64,000 nucleotides of DNA from JAKZVK01 sp965237575 (GCA_965237575.1 CBDEGI010000002.1:124001-188000); one strand, 5' to 3'. Counted from the first letter of the stretch, positions 33,928-44,012 are shown. Translations and numbers: made by a program. Notes: generated by a model from the letters alone, not told the origin.

Positions 33928-35499
33928 CTAGTCACCTCCGGCCAGCTCTGACTGGTCTAGCTGTTTCCCTCTTTTGTCAAACGTTCGAACGCTGATCTTC
34001 TTTCCTTGTTCAATGGTCACCTGCGTGAAGTTGTCTTCTTGCTGGAAGTCCCAGGCCTTGTAGTGCATGACATGGCCGTTGCCGATATCGAACGGATCCT
34101 TTTCCGTCTGCGAGTCGTGGATGTAGTTCAATGGGTCACCGTCGGCGAAAGGGAAAGGCCAGTAGAAGGCGGACGAGGTGATCGACCACGCCTTCAAATC
34201 CGTCTTCGTATTCTCCTTGAAGAAACTGATTTCAGCGACGTTCGAGCAATGGATATCTCCGCTGAGAAAGACGACGTTCTGCACGCCATGGTCGGTAATC
34301 GTTCGCAGCAACTGACGTCGAGTCTCAGGGAAAGCGGGCCACGAATCGCTCTTCCACTGCTTCGCGGACCTATCCTTACGAGCGACATCGTTCGGGACGA
34401 AAACACTCGCCGAAACAATGAATTTGGGGAGGTCGCCAATCTTGTCTTGTTGTTTTTTCAACCACTCGCAGATCTTGTCTTGTCTTGTTTTTTCAACCAT
34501 ATCAATTTGGCCTTTATACTGCTTGCCGTGGTGAGGTTGCGCGGGGATGCCCAAGAGGTGGTTGTCTTCCAAGACTTCGTCTTTGTCTTCCCGCATACGC
34601 TGCGTTCGGCCGTCGAGTACGAAAAAGGGGTAACCCGCGCACTCGAATTGGTAGAAGAGCTTCTGGCCGTGGTTGCGCGGGCAGTGGCTCCACTGATAGC
34701 TGCGGTAAGCGCTGATTGCAAGGTTGAACAGCGTGCGCTTGTCGCTATCCTTGACGCGCCCTTGGACCCAGTTGTCCTCGATCTCGTGGTCGTCGAGGAT
34801 CATGTACTGAGGGATTGTACGCAGCAAACGCCGCGTGTTCGGCGCTCCGAAGGCAGTCAGGTACCGTTCGCGGAACTCTTTTTCCGTGTCAGCGAGCCCA
34901 AACGGAATATGGCGGTTCAACATGTCAGCGTAGATCTGATCCCCAGCCATGATCATTAAGCGGGGTGGCACGGCATCCTGGCCGTTGTGGAAGCGTTCGT
35001 ATATGGCTTTGAAGATCAGGTCCGCGCGCTTCTTGCCCCACAGCAGACCGGGGTAGCGGCAAGAGCCGAAGATGAATGCGAGATCGCCGCCTGCGTCCTG
35101 TTTGGGGAATGTTCGCACCCGGGCTTCACACTGTTCGGCCGGCAATTGCTCGAGATCGTCGGCCCAGACCCCGGCTTTGGGCAGACGCTTTTTGATTTCG
35201 TCGAACTCGAGCTCAACCATCGAGTCCGTGCTGTCAAGGGCCAGTGAGCCGGTGCGAATGGCGTACTCGGTGTCCGGCTTGAGGTTATTGAAGTCGCTAA
35301 CGCCGGTGCGGTCGTACTCGCGGCGAAGCCGGAAGTAAGTCACCGAGCTAGGCCTCACACGCTTGCCCTGGCACAGGCCGGCGACTCCGATGCTGCGGTG
35401 CTCGCCGGCGTCCGCGGCTCTGATCCAAACGCGCACGCTGGCATCGGTGGTGTGGCCGACGATCGGCCCGAGGCTGGGGGGTCTTAGCATGTTGCTCAT
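33928..35499 (-). CDS. PhoD-like alkaline phosphatase / phosphodiesterase
   Basis: A 523-residue protein. The N-terminal part is a fibronectin-like PhoD_N (PIVGHTTDASVRVWIRAADA). Residues about 145 onwards are a calcineurin-like metallophosphatase: FIFGSCRYPG, MIMAGDQIYAD, MILDDHEIEDNW (metal ligands), and VVFLSGDIHCSN near the end. No signal peptide is visible, so it may be cytoplasmic, unlike Bacillus PhoD. The locus shows a near-duplicated string at about 34445-34500, where the residues KTRQDK and KKQQDK repeat. It stands alone. Confidence 0.87.
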   Translation of the reverse strand: MSNMLRPPSLGPIVGHTTDASVRVWIRAADAGEHRSIGVAGLCQGKRVRPSSVTYFRLRREYDRTGVSDFNNLKPDTEYAIRTGSLALDSTDSMVELEFDEIKKRLPKAGVWADDLEQLPAEQCEARVRTFPKQDAGGDLAFIFGSCRYPGLLWGKKRADLIFKAIYERFHNGQDAVPPRLMIMAGDQIYADMLNRHIPFGLADTEKEFRERYLTAFGAPNTRRLLRTIPQYMILDDHEIEDNWVQGRVKDSDKRTLFNLAISAYRSYQWSHCPRNHGQKLFYQFECAGYPFFVLDGRTQRMREDKDEVLEDNHLLGIPAQPHHGKQYKGQIDMVEKTRQDKICEWLKKQQDKIGDLPKFIVSASVFVPNDVARKDRSAKQWKSDSWPAFPETRRQLLRTITDHGVQNVVFLSGDIHCSNVAEISFFKENTKTDLKAWSITSSAFYWPFPFADGDPLNYIHDSQTEKDPFDIGNGHVMHYKAWDFQQEDNFTQVTIEQGKKISVRTFDKRGKQLDQSELAGGD

Positions 35500-35828
35500 T
35501 TCGAGTCTCCGTTCCGTCGATTTCGCTTTTCTTTGGATTTCACGATACCTAGAGCTTTGGTCCGCCTATTGTAGCTCAATAAGCCACGCAGTCAAGAACC
35601 TTTTTGACTCGGGTGATGTCAAGCTGCTTGTGTAAGGATGGCGATCAACTCGTCTTCAGGGTAAGAACCCTGTCGTGGCCCGTTCAAGCCACATTCTCTG
35701 CCGCGGGGCTCTGGGCCATGAGCGATCGACGCAGATCCGAAGATCCCCGTGGCGAACGAACCAACCCGGAAGTGACCGAAGCCTGGAAGGCTCGGAACCC
35801 TGGGTTTCGGCTTCGCCTTCATTGAGTA
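35500..35828. other. Spacer with no recognised gene
   Basis: Open frames exist on the minus strand at 35619-35822, but no family could be recognised. The right side abuts the IS1182-like element and could be older mobile debris. Confidence 0.35.
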
Positions 35829-37400
35829 CTAGCAGCCTGTTGTAAAAGTTCGACAAAGTTCTTTGTAGAACAAACAACCTGGTATAGAATTGTTTTATGG
35901 CGATGGGACGACGCAGCCGGCAGCAGCGCCAGAAACCCCTCTGGATCGCCACCACCAGTATGCGGCAGGAAGCCGACTCCCTACGGCGGCTTGCTGCCGG
36001 TGGACCTGCCCACCACAGCAGCACATCCGTTCTATGCCCACCACAGCAGCACATCCGTTCTATCACAGGCTGAACGAACTGCTCGACGAACACGGCTTCG
36101 ACCGCTTCGTGGAAGGGCGCTGAAAGAAGTTCTATGCGCCCACCCTGGGGCGGCCGTCGCTGGCGCCGGGCCGCTACTTTCGCTGCCTGCTGATCGGCTA
36201 CTTCGAAGGCCTCGACTCCGAACGCGGCATCGCCTGGCGCCTCGCCGATTCGCTGTCGCTGCGCCGCTTCTTGCGTATTGAGCTCGCCGAGACGACGCCC
36301 GACCCCTCGACGATCTCGCGCACCCGGCGGCGGATCGATCTGGAAACACACCGCGACGTGTTCACCTGGGTGTTGCAGCTGCGCGCCAAGGAAGGGCTGT
36401 TGCAGGGCAGCACGATCGGGGTCGATGCGACGACGCTGGAAGCGAACGCGGCGCTGCGTTCGATCGTGCGGCGGGCGAGCGGCGAGGGCTACGAAGAGTT
36501 TTTGCGACGACTCGCGGCGGAGGCGGGGATCGAGACGCCGACCAGAGAGCAGTTGGCGAAGCTCGACAAGAAACGCAAAAAGAAAGGCTCGAACCAACAG
36601 TGGCGGCACCCGCACGACCCGGACGCCAAGATCACGAAGATGAAAGACGGGCGCACGCACCTGGCCCACAAGGCCGAGCAGGCGGTGGACCTGGAGACGG
36701 GGGCGGTGCTGGCGGTGACGCTGGCCGCAGCCGACCGCGGCGACACGACCACGATCGCGGACACGATCACCGAAGCGGCCGAGCAAGTGGCTGCGGTGGC
36801 GGCGGACAACGAGGCCAACGAGAAACTGGCGGCGGACGGGGTGCGGGAAGTGATCGCCGACAAAGGCTATCACTCCAATGCGGTGCTGACGGATTTGGCG
36901 GCGTTGGAGCTTCGTTCGTACCTGAGTGAACCGGACCGCGGACGACGCTGCTGGCGGGACAAGCCACGAGAGCGCGAAGCGGTGTATGCGAACCGGCGGA
37001 GGATTCGGGGCGTGCGCGGCAAGCGGCTGCTGCGGCAGCGAGGCGAGAAAGTGGAGCGAGTATTTGCGCACTTGTTCGAAACCGGTGGGATGCGACGGAC
37101 ACACCTGCGGGGCCATCCCAATATTCTCAAGCGACTGTTGATTCATGTGGGCGGATTCAACCTGTCGCTGGCGCTGCGCCGGAAACTGGGCGCGGGCACG
37201 CCGCGAGGGCAGAAAGCGGCAGAAAAGGCCCTTGAGCGGCTCGGCAAACGCCTTTTCGAGCTGCTGAGGCCCCGCCGTTGGACTCGCCGCGACTTTCTGT
37301 GGCCGACGGCCCCGCGAGCCCTCCGGATCGAGCCGTCCGACCCGCTCCCCCTCGCTGCTTGACCCGGCTGGCAAACGCTACTTCTGCCACGGGCTGCTAG
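35829..37400. mobile_element. Decayed IS1182-like element
   Basis: CTAGCAGCCTGTTGTAAAAG at 35829 is matched by an imperfect complement ending at 37400 (CTAGCAGCCCGTGGCAGAAG when read inwards). It encloses one transposase gene that has an in-frame stop and shifts. No flanking duplication could be identified. Confidence 0.65.
35897..37362 (+). pseudogene. IS1182-like transposase with N-terminal shifts and an opal stop
   Basis: The start MAMGRRSRQQRQKPLW is in one frame, VDLPTTAAHPFY in the second, and PTTAAHPFYHRLN onward in the third. A 28-bp tandem duplication at about 36009-36064 causes the last shift. A TGA at 36121 interrupts VEGR/KKFYAPTLGRPSL. Downstream the DDE-type domain is intact: GVDATTLEANAALRSIVRR, DAKITKMKDGRTHLAHKAEQ, VIADKGYHSNAVL, YANRRRIRGVRGKRLLRQRG and LKRLLIHVGGFNLSL. 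About 1090 bases (36271-37362) remain open. Confidence 0.85.
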
Positions 37401-37690
37401 GCGGCGCGGCGTTCGTAGCGATGGTGCAGCCCGCCGACTTCCGGAAACTCCACCACTTTCCCAAGTTCCGAACCTTGCACCTCTCGCTCGATCGGCGCGT
37501 CCTTGGCCAACCCCAAGTGCGTTCTCGATCGATGGTAGTAGCCGAAATAGCTCGTCAAGATCCGTCTCAGATGTTTCCGGTTGAGCACAATGACATGGTC
37601 CAAACACTCCCGTCGGATCGATCCGATCAGACGCTCGGCGAAAGCATTCTGCCACGGACTTCGCGTGCCGTCAGCACTGCTACCAGAATG
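37397..37690 (-). pseudogene. C-terminal fragment of an integrase-core transposase
   Basis: The piece starts inside the catalytic domain (SPWQNAFAERLIGSIRRECL) and runs to the natural C-terminus (YFGYYHRSRTHLGLAKDAPI, VGGLHHRYERRAA). The upstream two-thirds of the gene is missing. It abuts the IS1182-like element, which probably arrived in or beside it. Confidence 0.8.
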
Positions 37691-37957
37691 CGCGAACGGC
37701 GGACCCGGCTGTCAAGGCCGCGTGAGCCTCAAGCTCCTCAATCTAAACGGCTACGTAGTTTTGGCGAGGCACAGCCGCCTTCGCGTGAGCTACGGCCTCG
37801 GCCAAGGGATTAGACACCGTAAATCTGAGTAGTGTAGGTCAATCTCCTGATTGACTGCACGGCTTCGTCGGGCTTAGCGTCGCTGGTATAGGAAGGAATC
37901 TGTCCGCGGAGACGGCTGAAGGACGAGATTCTCCGCCCGATTTTATCTCTGAGTGCG

Positions 37958-40837
37958 ATGAGATTCTTGAAGCTTCTCGCTGCTTCCTTGCTGGTCTGCG
38001 CCACGCCCGCAGCCGCGGCGGAGCCCCCCGTTCAGACCCTCTGCGTTCTCGACTTCAATCGGCTAGGCGACGATGCCAGCATGGACTGGCTCCAGGAAGG
38101 TCTCGCCGACATGATCATCGGCACCATGAATGGGCTCGGCCCGTATCAGGTCATCGAGCGGCAATACCTGAAGGAGATCCTCCGGGAACACGGTTTGGCG
38201 GCGCACGGGCTGGTCGATAGGGACACAGCGATTCGACAAGCCCGACTAGCCAAGGCCCAGCTCCTGCTGCTGGGAAGTTTTGCAAGGCAAGGCGATCGAC
38301 TGACGATTCAAGCTCGGCTTATAAAAATCTCGGACCAGCAGATTCTTGCACGGGTCACTTGGACGGATCCCTACGCCAAAGTCCTCAGCGCTCCGCGGGA
38401 CTTGAGCGAGAGACTTCTTGTGGCTCTGGGCAATCCTGTCGATCCGGCACAGCTTGAGGGCATCGAGAAAGAGATCCCGAGGACCATTGACGTTGCGAAA
38501 TCCTACTACCAAGGCATCCGGGCCTTCGACAACGGCCACTACCCGGAAGCGTTGGCTCACTACCTCGACGCAGCCCGGCAAGCCGGCGATTTCATCAAGG
38601 TCTACCCGGCCGTACTCGAGATGTACTATCTGCTCGGCAGGAGCGAACATGCCGTCGTCTTTGCCCGGGAGCTGGCGCAACTCTACGAGAAGAGGGGTGA
38701 CGTGCGAAGCGCTCTAGAGTACTACTTCGCCGCGGCCGAGCAATGTTTGGACCCTTTGAACAATCACAGACCGGGGATCCGCCTGTTGAACGAGCTTATG
38801 CGCCTCGTGAAACAGCATGAACACAAGACCAACGAGATGGAGGCGGCCAAGCGGTTCATCCTTGCCAGGATTGATGAGCTGCACGAAACGGGGAAATACG
38901 AATCGTTCGGAAAGATATTGGCGGATCGCAGTATTCGGTATCGGTTGTGGCCTGGTGATATTGAAGCCGAGCTGATGCGCAGAGCGGAAAAGCAAGCGCG
39001 CGGAGGGTACGCCGTATTCGAGGACGGCCAGTGGGTTAAGCGATCCGTCCCCAAGCCCTCGGTGCTCATGTGGAAGATGCGTGCGCAGCACACCCTGGCC
39101 CGAGCGTATGCCCAGACGGGAAGAATCGAACTAGCACTGGATCAGTATCGGGAGCGGCTCGAAGAGTACGAATTCCTGACCGAACACCCCCTCTACGAAG
39201 GGAGGCATCGTGATCCCATCAGGACGGAAGCCCATTTTATGTTGTTGCGCCACTACGCAAGAACGGGCAAGTTGGTCCGGGATCATGCTGTGAACAAGAT
39301 CAACCGGCTCAATGTCGTCAGAGATGGGCTTGTGTTCCGGAGAGACTTCGAGGACCGCGGCCTCGATCCGCGGGCGAGGGTGGCTTCTCGATACGAAGAG
39401 CGAGGCCACGAATACTTCGATTTCGCAGCCCCTTCAGGCTCGCAGGTCGATTCCGTCACGCTACGGGCAAAGATCGAGGGCATCGGGTCGTTCGGGTTCA
39501 ACCTCCCGGAGCCTGCCGGGTGGCCCCCACAGTTTTCCTTTTCCAAACGGTTTGAGGACTTCAAATTCTCCAGGCGAGGCGACTACGAGCGGACGGTTGT
39601 TTTGCCCTCAGGGACTGAATTCTTTTCGATCGGTACGGGCTGGGGGCGTGGCTTGTATTCGAATACGCCGGTCGAGGCACTCTACGACAAACTATTCGGG
39701 CCGAAGGATGGCCCAGACATCGTGCGCTGGGAGGTGTCGTTCGCGGTTTCTCCCAAACACCGCGCGACCGTCGCGACAAGATTCGGTGTACCGACACAGC
39801 TCGACCCCGCGGTTCAACAACTGATCGACCGTCACACGGCCGGCTGGGAAAGCAACTCCGTAATCCGAGAGGGACAGACCGCCTTCTATTCGGGCGATCC
39901 TTCCCTGGATGTGTACGCCGAGGACTGGCTCGTATATTCAATCGATGGCGGTATTCAGATCTTCCACCAACGCGACCCGCGGCTCAAGATTGACGTACCC
40001 ATCACGATCAACACCAGGGAACGGGAGTTCGATGCGTCCTTGGTCCGAACCCATGACGGCCGGTACGCGATGCTTTGGGCGCGTGGAACCAGCAAGAGAA
40101 ACGCGAGGCGCTTCGTGGCGTTCTCCGCGGATTTGCTGCGCTGGGCGACGCCGCAGCGCATGGTTTTCGAAGAAGCACGGAAGAATCTGGGCTACACCTA
40201 TGCACGGGCGGAGCCGCCCGAGCGGACCTACAACGTCGTCCCCAGCCGCCGGGGCTACGTGATGTTACTGGCACAGGGCTTCGTGCGGCACTCGAAGGAC
40301 TTGAGGAGTTGGGGCCCACCGCAGAAAGTCATCCCGCAAGACCTCTATCGGAATCGTCTCGTGAAGACCCGGGATGGGACTTTGTGGGCGGTTTACGAGA
40401 ACTCCTCGGACGAGCTTCAGCCCTACACGCCGGACGACTGGCTCCACGGCTATTTCGTGGTCGACGGCAAGCGGTACAGACACGTCACGGAGCTGCGCGT
40501 CAGCCGCAGTGCGGATGGCGTTCACTGGGAGCGGGCCGGCAAAACCGTCTTTCCCGGTCAGCCCAGCGGCCTGTGGGCTTTCCCTGTTTCGGAAGGTCAG
40601 ATTGGCATTGCCGTGGCCTTCAACAATCTCTTCGCAAAGTGGTTGACGGCGTCGCGTTTTGGGGGGCTGCGATGGATCGAGACCGAACTCGAGGTCATGC
40701 ATCAATCAGAGGAAGCGGAGTTCTTCGCTGCTGACACAGTACTCACTTGTATCCGTCCCGTCTTCGATTTCGAGAAGCAGAAGGCGATGCTCTTGGCCAC
40801 AAGCTCCCGAGCGCTTTACGAGAGGTTCAAGCAGTAG
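37958..40837 (+). CDS. Exported FlgO/CsgG-like protein with large C-terminal beta-propeller-like region
   Basis: A 959-residue protein. Signal peptide: MRFLKLLAASLLVCATPAAA. Residues about 25-170 have a FlgO/TolB-N/CsgG-like fold (TLCVLDFNRLGDDASMDWLQ, GLADMIIGTM, YQVIERQYLKEILREHGLA, LLLLGSFARQGDRLTIQARL). About 175-420 is TPR-like (SYYQGIRAFDNGHYPEALAH). About 430-620 is of unknown fold. From about 650 sialidase/propeller-like repeats appear (RYAMLWARGTSKRNARRFVA, GYVMLLAQGFVRHSKDLRSW). First gene of a four-gene operon; the stop TAG and next ATG are adjacent (40837/40838). Function unknown, likely cell-envelope. Confidence 0.72.
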   Translation: MRFLKLLAASLLVCATPAAAAEPPVQTLCVLDFNRLGDDASMDWLQEGLADMIIGTMNGLGPYQVIERQYLKEILREHGLAAHGLVDRDTAIRQARLAKAQLLLLGSFARQGDRLTIQARLIKISDQQILARVTWTDPYAKVLSAPRDLSERLLVALGNPVDPAQLEGIEKEIPRTIDVAKSYYQGIRAFDNGHYPEALAHYLDAARQAGDFIKVYPAVLEMYYLLGRSEHAVVFARELAQLYEKRGDVRSALEYYFAAAEQCLDPLNNHRPGIRLLNELMRLVKQHEHKTNEMEAAKRFILARIDELHETGKYESFGKILADRSIRYRLWPGDIEAELMRRAEKQARGGYAVFEDGQWVKRSVPKPSVLMWKMRAQHTLARAYAQTGRIELALDQYRERLEEYEFLTEHPLYEGRHRDPIRTEAHFMLLRHYARTGKLVRDHAVNKINRLNVVRDGLVFRRDFEDRGLDPRARVASRYEERGHEYFDFAAPSGSQVDSVTLRAKIEGIGSFGFNLPEPAGWPPQFSFSKRFEDFKFSRRGDYERTVVLPSGTEFFSIGTGWGRGLYSNTPVEALYDKLFGPKDGPDIVRWEVSFAVSPKHRATVATRFGVPTQLDPAVQQLIDRHTAGWESNSVIREGQTAFYSGDPSLDVYAEDWLVYSIDGGIQIFHQRDPRLKIDVPITINTREREFDASLVRTHDGRYAMLWARGTSKRNARRFVAFSADLLRWATPQRMVFEEARKNLGYTYARAEPPERTYNVVPSRRGYVMLLAQGFVRHSKDLRSWGPPQKVIPQDLYRNRLVKTRDGTLWAVYENSSDELQPYTPDDWLHGYFVVDGKRYRHVTELRVSRSADGVHWERAGKTVFPGQPSGLWAFPVSEGQIGIAVAFNNLFAKWLTASRFGGLRWIETELEVMHQSEEAEFFAADTVLTCIRPVFDFEKQKAMLLATSSRALYERFKQ

Positions 40838-41749
40838 ATGAAGTATTGGTGGGTCCAGATTCGTGTGTTGTTGCTAACGGCGGTGGCGGCGCATCTTGTC
40901 TGGGCAAGTGGGGTCTGGACAAGTGAGGTCTGGGCAAGTGAGCGGCCCGCTCGCATCTGGTTCTTGCCGTTTGACAATCCTAGCGCCGATGCATCTTTGA
41001 AATACCTGGAAGAAGCGCTGCCGGCGCTGCTAGCCGTCGCCGTGTCTCAAACCGACGAACACGCCGTCGTGGACCGACAGCACTTGACCCAAGTCCTGGC
41101 CGAGCAGTCTCTGACTCTCGAGGGTCTGACATCGCCCAGTGCTAGGCACGATGTCGGGAGGCTCCTTGAGGCAACCGTGATCATTAGTGGGAGCTTTGTC
41201 AAGCAGGGCCAAGAGCTTCTCGTCATGATTCGGGCGGCCGATGTTGAAACAGGAATCGTCACCGCAACTGCGGAAGCTCGTGGTCCTGTCGGTCAACTCG
41301 GTCCGTTAGTGAGTAAGCTCTACGGCAGATTAGCCCGGGACTTGGGCACGCGGCTACCCGATCTGCGCGCAGATCAGATCGACTCGGCGCCGCTGTCCAA
41401 CCTGCATTTCATGCGCGGTCTTGGTTTCTATTTCAGCGCGCGCTACAACCAGGCCCTAGGGGAGTTCGTGCAGGCTGCCGAAGAGCAGGAGTTGAGCGTT
41501 ATCTCCCGGCTGTGGCTGGCAAACGCCTACCTGGCCCAAGACCAGTTTGGTCATGCCTATCTAGAGTTGAGCAAGCTGATGCGCAGTGGATCGAGCAACC
41601 TCCGCCAGGACGAGGTCAAAGCCAAGATCTGCGTGCCTGCGAGAAACACCTGGGCGCCGAGGACGAGTGAAGATCATCGAGGAGCTGGCCATGAGGAAGT
41701 GAAGATCATCGAGGAGCTGGCCATGTTGCAAGCTCCCAGAAGGGAGTAG
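40838..41749 (+). CDS. FlgO-like exported protein, second gene of the operon
   Basis: A 303-residue protein with an export signal (LLLTAVAAHLVWAS) and a FlgO-like domain about 35-170 (ARIWFLPFDNPSADASLKYL, DEHAVVDRQHLTQVLAEQSL, VIISGSFVKQGQELLVM). TPR-like segments follow (LHFMRGLGFYFSARYNQALG). After about residue 265 the reading changes character, and the last 30 codons contain a 32-bp tandem duplication, so the real C-terminus was probably longer or different. It starts immediately after the previous stop. Confidence 0.68.
   Translation: MKYWWVQIRVLLLTAVAAHLVWASGVWTSEVWASERPARIWFLPFDNPSADASLKYLEEALPALLAVAVSQTDEHAVVDRQHLTQVLAEQSLTLEGLTSPSARHDVGRLLEATVIISGSFVKQGQELLVMIRAADVETGIVTATAEARGPVGQLGPLVSKLYGRLARDLGTRLPDLRADQIDSAPLSNLHFMRGLGFYFSARYNQALGEFVQAAEEQELSVISRLWLANAYLAQDQFGHAYLELSKLMRSGSSNLRQDEVKAKICVPARNTWAPRTSEDHRGAGHEEVKIIEELAMLQAPRRE
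41667..41725 (+). repeat. 32-bp tandem duplication at the end of the FlgO-like gene
   Basis: Two copies beginning at 41667 and 41699 (GTGAAGATCATCGAGGAGCT in each) lie head to tail, 32 bp apart. The unit is not a multiple of three, so it shifts the frame at the 3' end of the gene. It looks like slippage. Confidence 0.8.
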
Positions 41750-41758
41750 ACGTGTCTC

Positions 41759-42685
41759 ATGCCGGCGCCTAACGGTAACAAGGCCACCCGACCGATTACT
41801 CCATTGGGATTCGCTCGGAGCGTCTCCTTGTCGCGGCATTTCGCGCGACCGGTCAGGGGAGTCGTCACCTTCACGCTCGCTTCCTGCTTGGCTCTGGGCT
41901 CGGAGGCGACCCCTGCGTCGTTTGGCGGTCCTGCCCTGGTCATCGCTCGGCCGAGCCGACCCGAGCCTCTCCGGCTCTTTGGAGGCCAGACCGCTGCAGT
42001 GCCCGTCGTCGTCCACGCGCCTGAGGTCGAAGGGCTCACCCTCCGCGCACAGTTGGTGCAGTTGACTTCCAACCTCTCGGTTCCCATCGTTGCCGAGCTC
42101 GAAGTTCCACTCCCGTCGAACCCTTCGCCGCATTCGGCGATCGAGCTTGATCTATCCGTCCCGCTTCCCGCAGTCCAACGAGAGACAAACTTCGAACTCC
42201 GGGTTCGGTCACGCCGAGGTCACGACAAGCCTTGGCACGCGGCCGGCCGTATCGCGTTGCGGGTGTATCCCGGTGACCTGCTCGATTCGGTCCGCGTGTG
42301 GGCGAAGTCTCACCCGCTTCGCGTGAGGCACGGCAACGGGTCATTGCAGCGTTTCTTGCGCCAGCAGCGGATTCCCGTGGTCGCTGATGGCAAAGCTCAG
42401 GGTTTCGGTGACGGGCGGGGCGTATCTCTCTTTGCCGGAGAGTCGGCGCTTCGCGAGCATGAACGCTTCCCTTTACCGGAGGACGAAGCGATTGTCCTGT
42501 TCACGGAACGGGAGTCGGAACCCCCGCGCCTTTTCATCGAGCGTACCGACCGAGGAACGACCGTGAGCGTCGAGATGCGCCTTCTCAACCGCTTGGCCAC
42601 CGACCCTCTGGCGCAGAAGATCTTTCTTGAGGTGTTCCAACTCCTCCACGAGGAGAGACCGTCAGTTAAAGGAGATATTCAATGA
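41759..42685 (+). CDS. Exported protein of unknown function, third gene of the FlgO-like operon
   Basis: A 308-residue protein with a hydrophobic segment near residue 35-50 (RGVVTFTLASCLALGSEATP), so probably a signal peptide in an N-terminal extension; a later Met could be the start. A beta-rich middle follows (VPVVVHAPEVEGLTLRAQLV, NFELRVRSRRGHDKPWHAAG). No family was recognised. Its stop overlaps the start of the next gene as ATGA, so they are coupled. Confidence 0.55.
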   Translation: MPAPNGNKATRPITPLGFARSVSLSRHFARPVRGVVTFTLASCLALGSEATPASFGGPALVIARPSRPEPLRLFGGQTAAVPVVVHAPEVEGLTLRAQLVQLTSNLSVPIVAELEVPLPSNPSPHSAIELDLSVPLPAVQRETNFELRVRSRRGHDKPWHAAGRIALRVYPGDLLDSVRVWAKSHPLRVRHGNGSLQRFLRQQRIPVVADGKAQGFGDGRGVSLFAGESALREHERFPLPEDEAIVLFTERESEPPRLFIERTDRGTTVSVEMRLLNRLATDPLAQKIFLEVFQLLHEERPSVKGDIQ

Positions 42686-43656
42686 GATTACTGATTTTCG
42701 ACCGAGCGCGTTGCGCTACGCCGTGGCTGTTAACACTTTCGCTCTTCTTAGCCCTTGGCCTTTCCGCGGCCGCAGCTCCACCCGCGGAGGAGCGACATCT
42801 GGCTATCGCAGTCCTCGATTTCCAGCCCGAGAGCAAAGATCTTGGGAAAACTGCGACGCAGGTGACGGAGCTCCTGATCTCCGAGCTCTCAAATCGTCCG
42901 AACTTGATTCTCGTGGAGCGCCAGCGACTGGGCGAAGTACTGAGTGAAATCGAGCTAGGCATCTCGGGCACCGTGCAGCCCGATACGGCGGCCAAGATCG
43001 GTGGCCTGATTGGTGCCAAGGCCCTCGTAACGGGACGGGTATTCTCCTCAGGTGACGACCTAGTTGCCATCGTGCGCACCATCGGCACAGAGACGGGCCG
43101 GGTCTATGCGGAAAGCGTAACCCTAGCGGCGGACGAGCCGGCCCACCGATACGCGGAGATTCTGGCCGAAAAGCTGTCCTCGCGTCTGAGTCGCTCCAAG
43201 GACAGTTTGCTCGCCCCTCCCACGACGAGCGAAGACCGCATGCGGCGTCTCGCTCGGTTGGCGCGGGGAAAGACGCTACCCTCCCTGTCTGTCTTGATCC
43301 CGGAGCGCCATTCCGGTCGTGCCGCGATGGACCCGGCAGCCGAAACCGAGATCTCGCGGATTCTTAGGTCGCTCGGCTTCCCGCTGCTCGATCCCAACTC
43401 CAACGCCCGTCCGGATATCCGGATCGCCGGAGAAGCGTTCAGCGAAGTGGGCTCCCGGCGGGGGAATCTGGTCTCGGCGAGCGGGCGTGTCGAGATCAAA
43501 GCAGTGGACCGCAAAACCCATGCTGTAGTTGCGGTGGATCGACAGACCGAGGTTGCCGTGGACCTGTCAGGAGAGATGGCCGGCAAAAAGGCGCTGCAAC
43601 AGGCCTCGGCAAACCTCTCCGAGCGACTCGTGCGCGCTTTGCTACAGGCCCGCTAA
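42682..43656 (+). CDS. CsgG/FlgO-like exported protein, fourth gene of the operon
   Basis: A 324-residue protein with a signal peptide (WLLTLSLFLALGLSAAAA). Residues about 40-165 have a CsgG-type fold (LAIAVLDFQPESKDLGKTAT, LLISELSNRPNLILVERQRL, ALVTGRVFSSGDDLVAIVRT). A second half from about 200 repeats the TolB-N-like pattern (LSVLIPERHSGRAAMDPAAE, ASANLSERLVRALLQAR). CsgG proteins form outer-membrane pores; here only the fold resemblance is visible, so assembly is speculation. Confidence 0.7.
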   Translation: MRLLIFDRARCATPWLLTLSLFLALGLSAAAAPPAEERHLAIAVLDFQPESKDLGKTATQVTELLISELSNRPNLILVERQRLGEVLSEIELGISGTVQPDTAAKIGGLIGAKALVTGRVFSSGDDLVAIVRTIGTETGRVYAESVTLAADEPAHRYAEILAEKLSSRLSRSKDSLLAPPTTSEDRMRRLARLARGKTLPSLSVLIPERHSGRAAMDPAAETEISRILRSLGFPLLDPNSNARPDIRIAGEAFSEVGSRRGNLVSASGRVEIKAVDRKTHAVVAVDRQTEVAVDLSGEMAGKKALQQASANLSERLVRALLQAR

Positions 43657-44012
43657 TCCGATAGCTTTAATCCACGCCACAAACCCCGTTCCTGATGGGA
43701 ACGGTCCCACTGCTGACAAGTGCCTATAGTGGTGTTCGGGCTATGTCGGGGCGGTTGCCGACCGTTCGCCCACCTCGTGCCGCCTGCCCCAAGTCTCCGG
43801 TTGTTTCCGAGTGGGCGACCACTCGTCCAGAACGGGGACGTAACGATGGCCAACGACTCTGGGTGGCCACTTCTACGGTTAGGGCGTTCTACTTCCTTCT
43901 GGTACGCCTGGCTCTACGTTGGCCGACAAGAACGAAGCCGCTGGGCGCGGCGGACGCCTGCGGCGTGGGTGGCAAGGGAAGAGTACAGTCGGTCGCAGAG
44001 AAGGAGGTTCTC
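43657..44012. other. Spacer with no recognised gene
   Basis: No supported gene in about 356 bases. The last part carries the AAGGAGG ribosome site of the recombinase fragment. Confidence 0.35.

Noticed and set aside
35656..37374. A 572-codon minus-strand frame
   Set aside because: Antisense to the IS1182-like transposase; no motif of its own.
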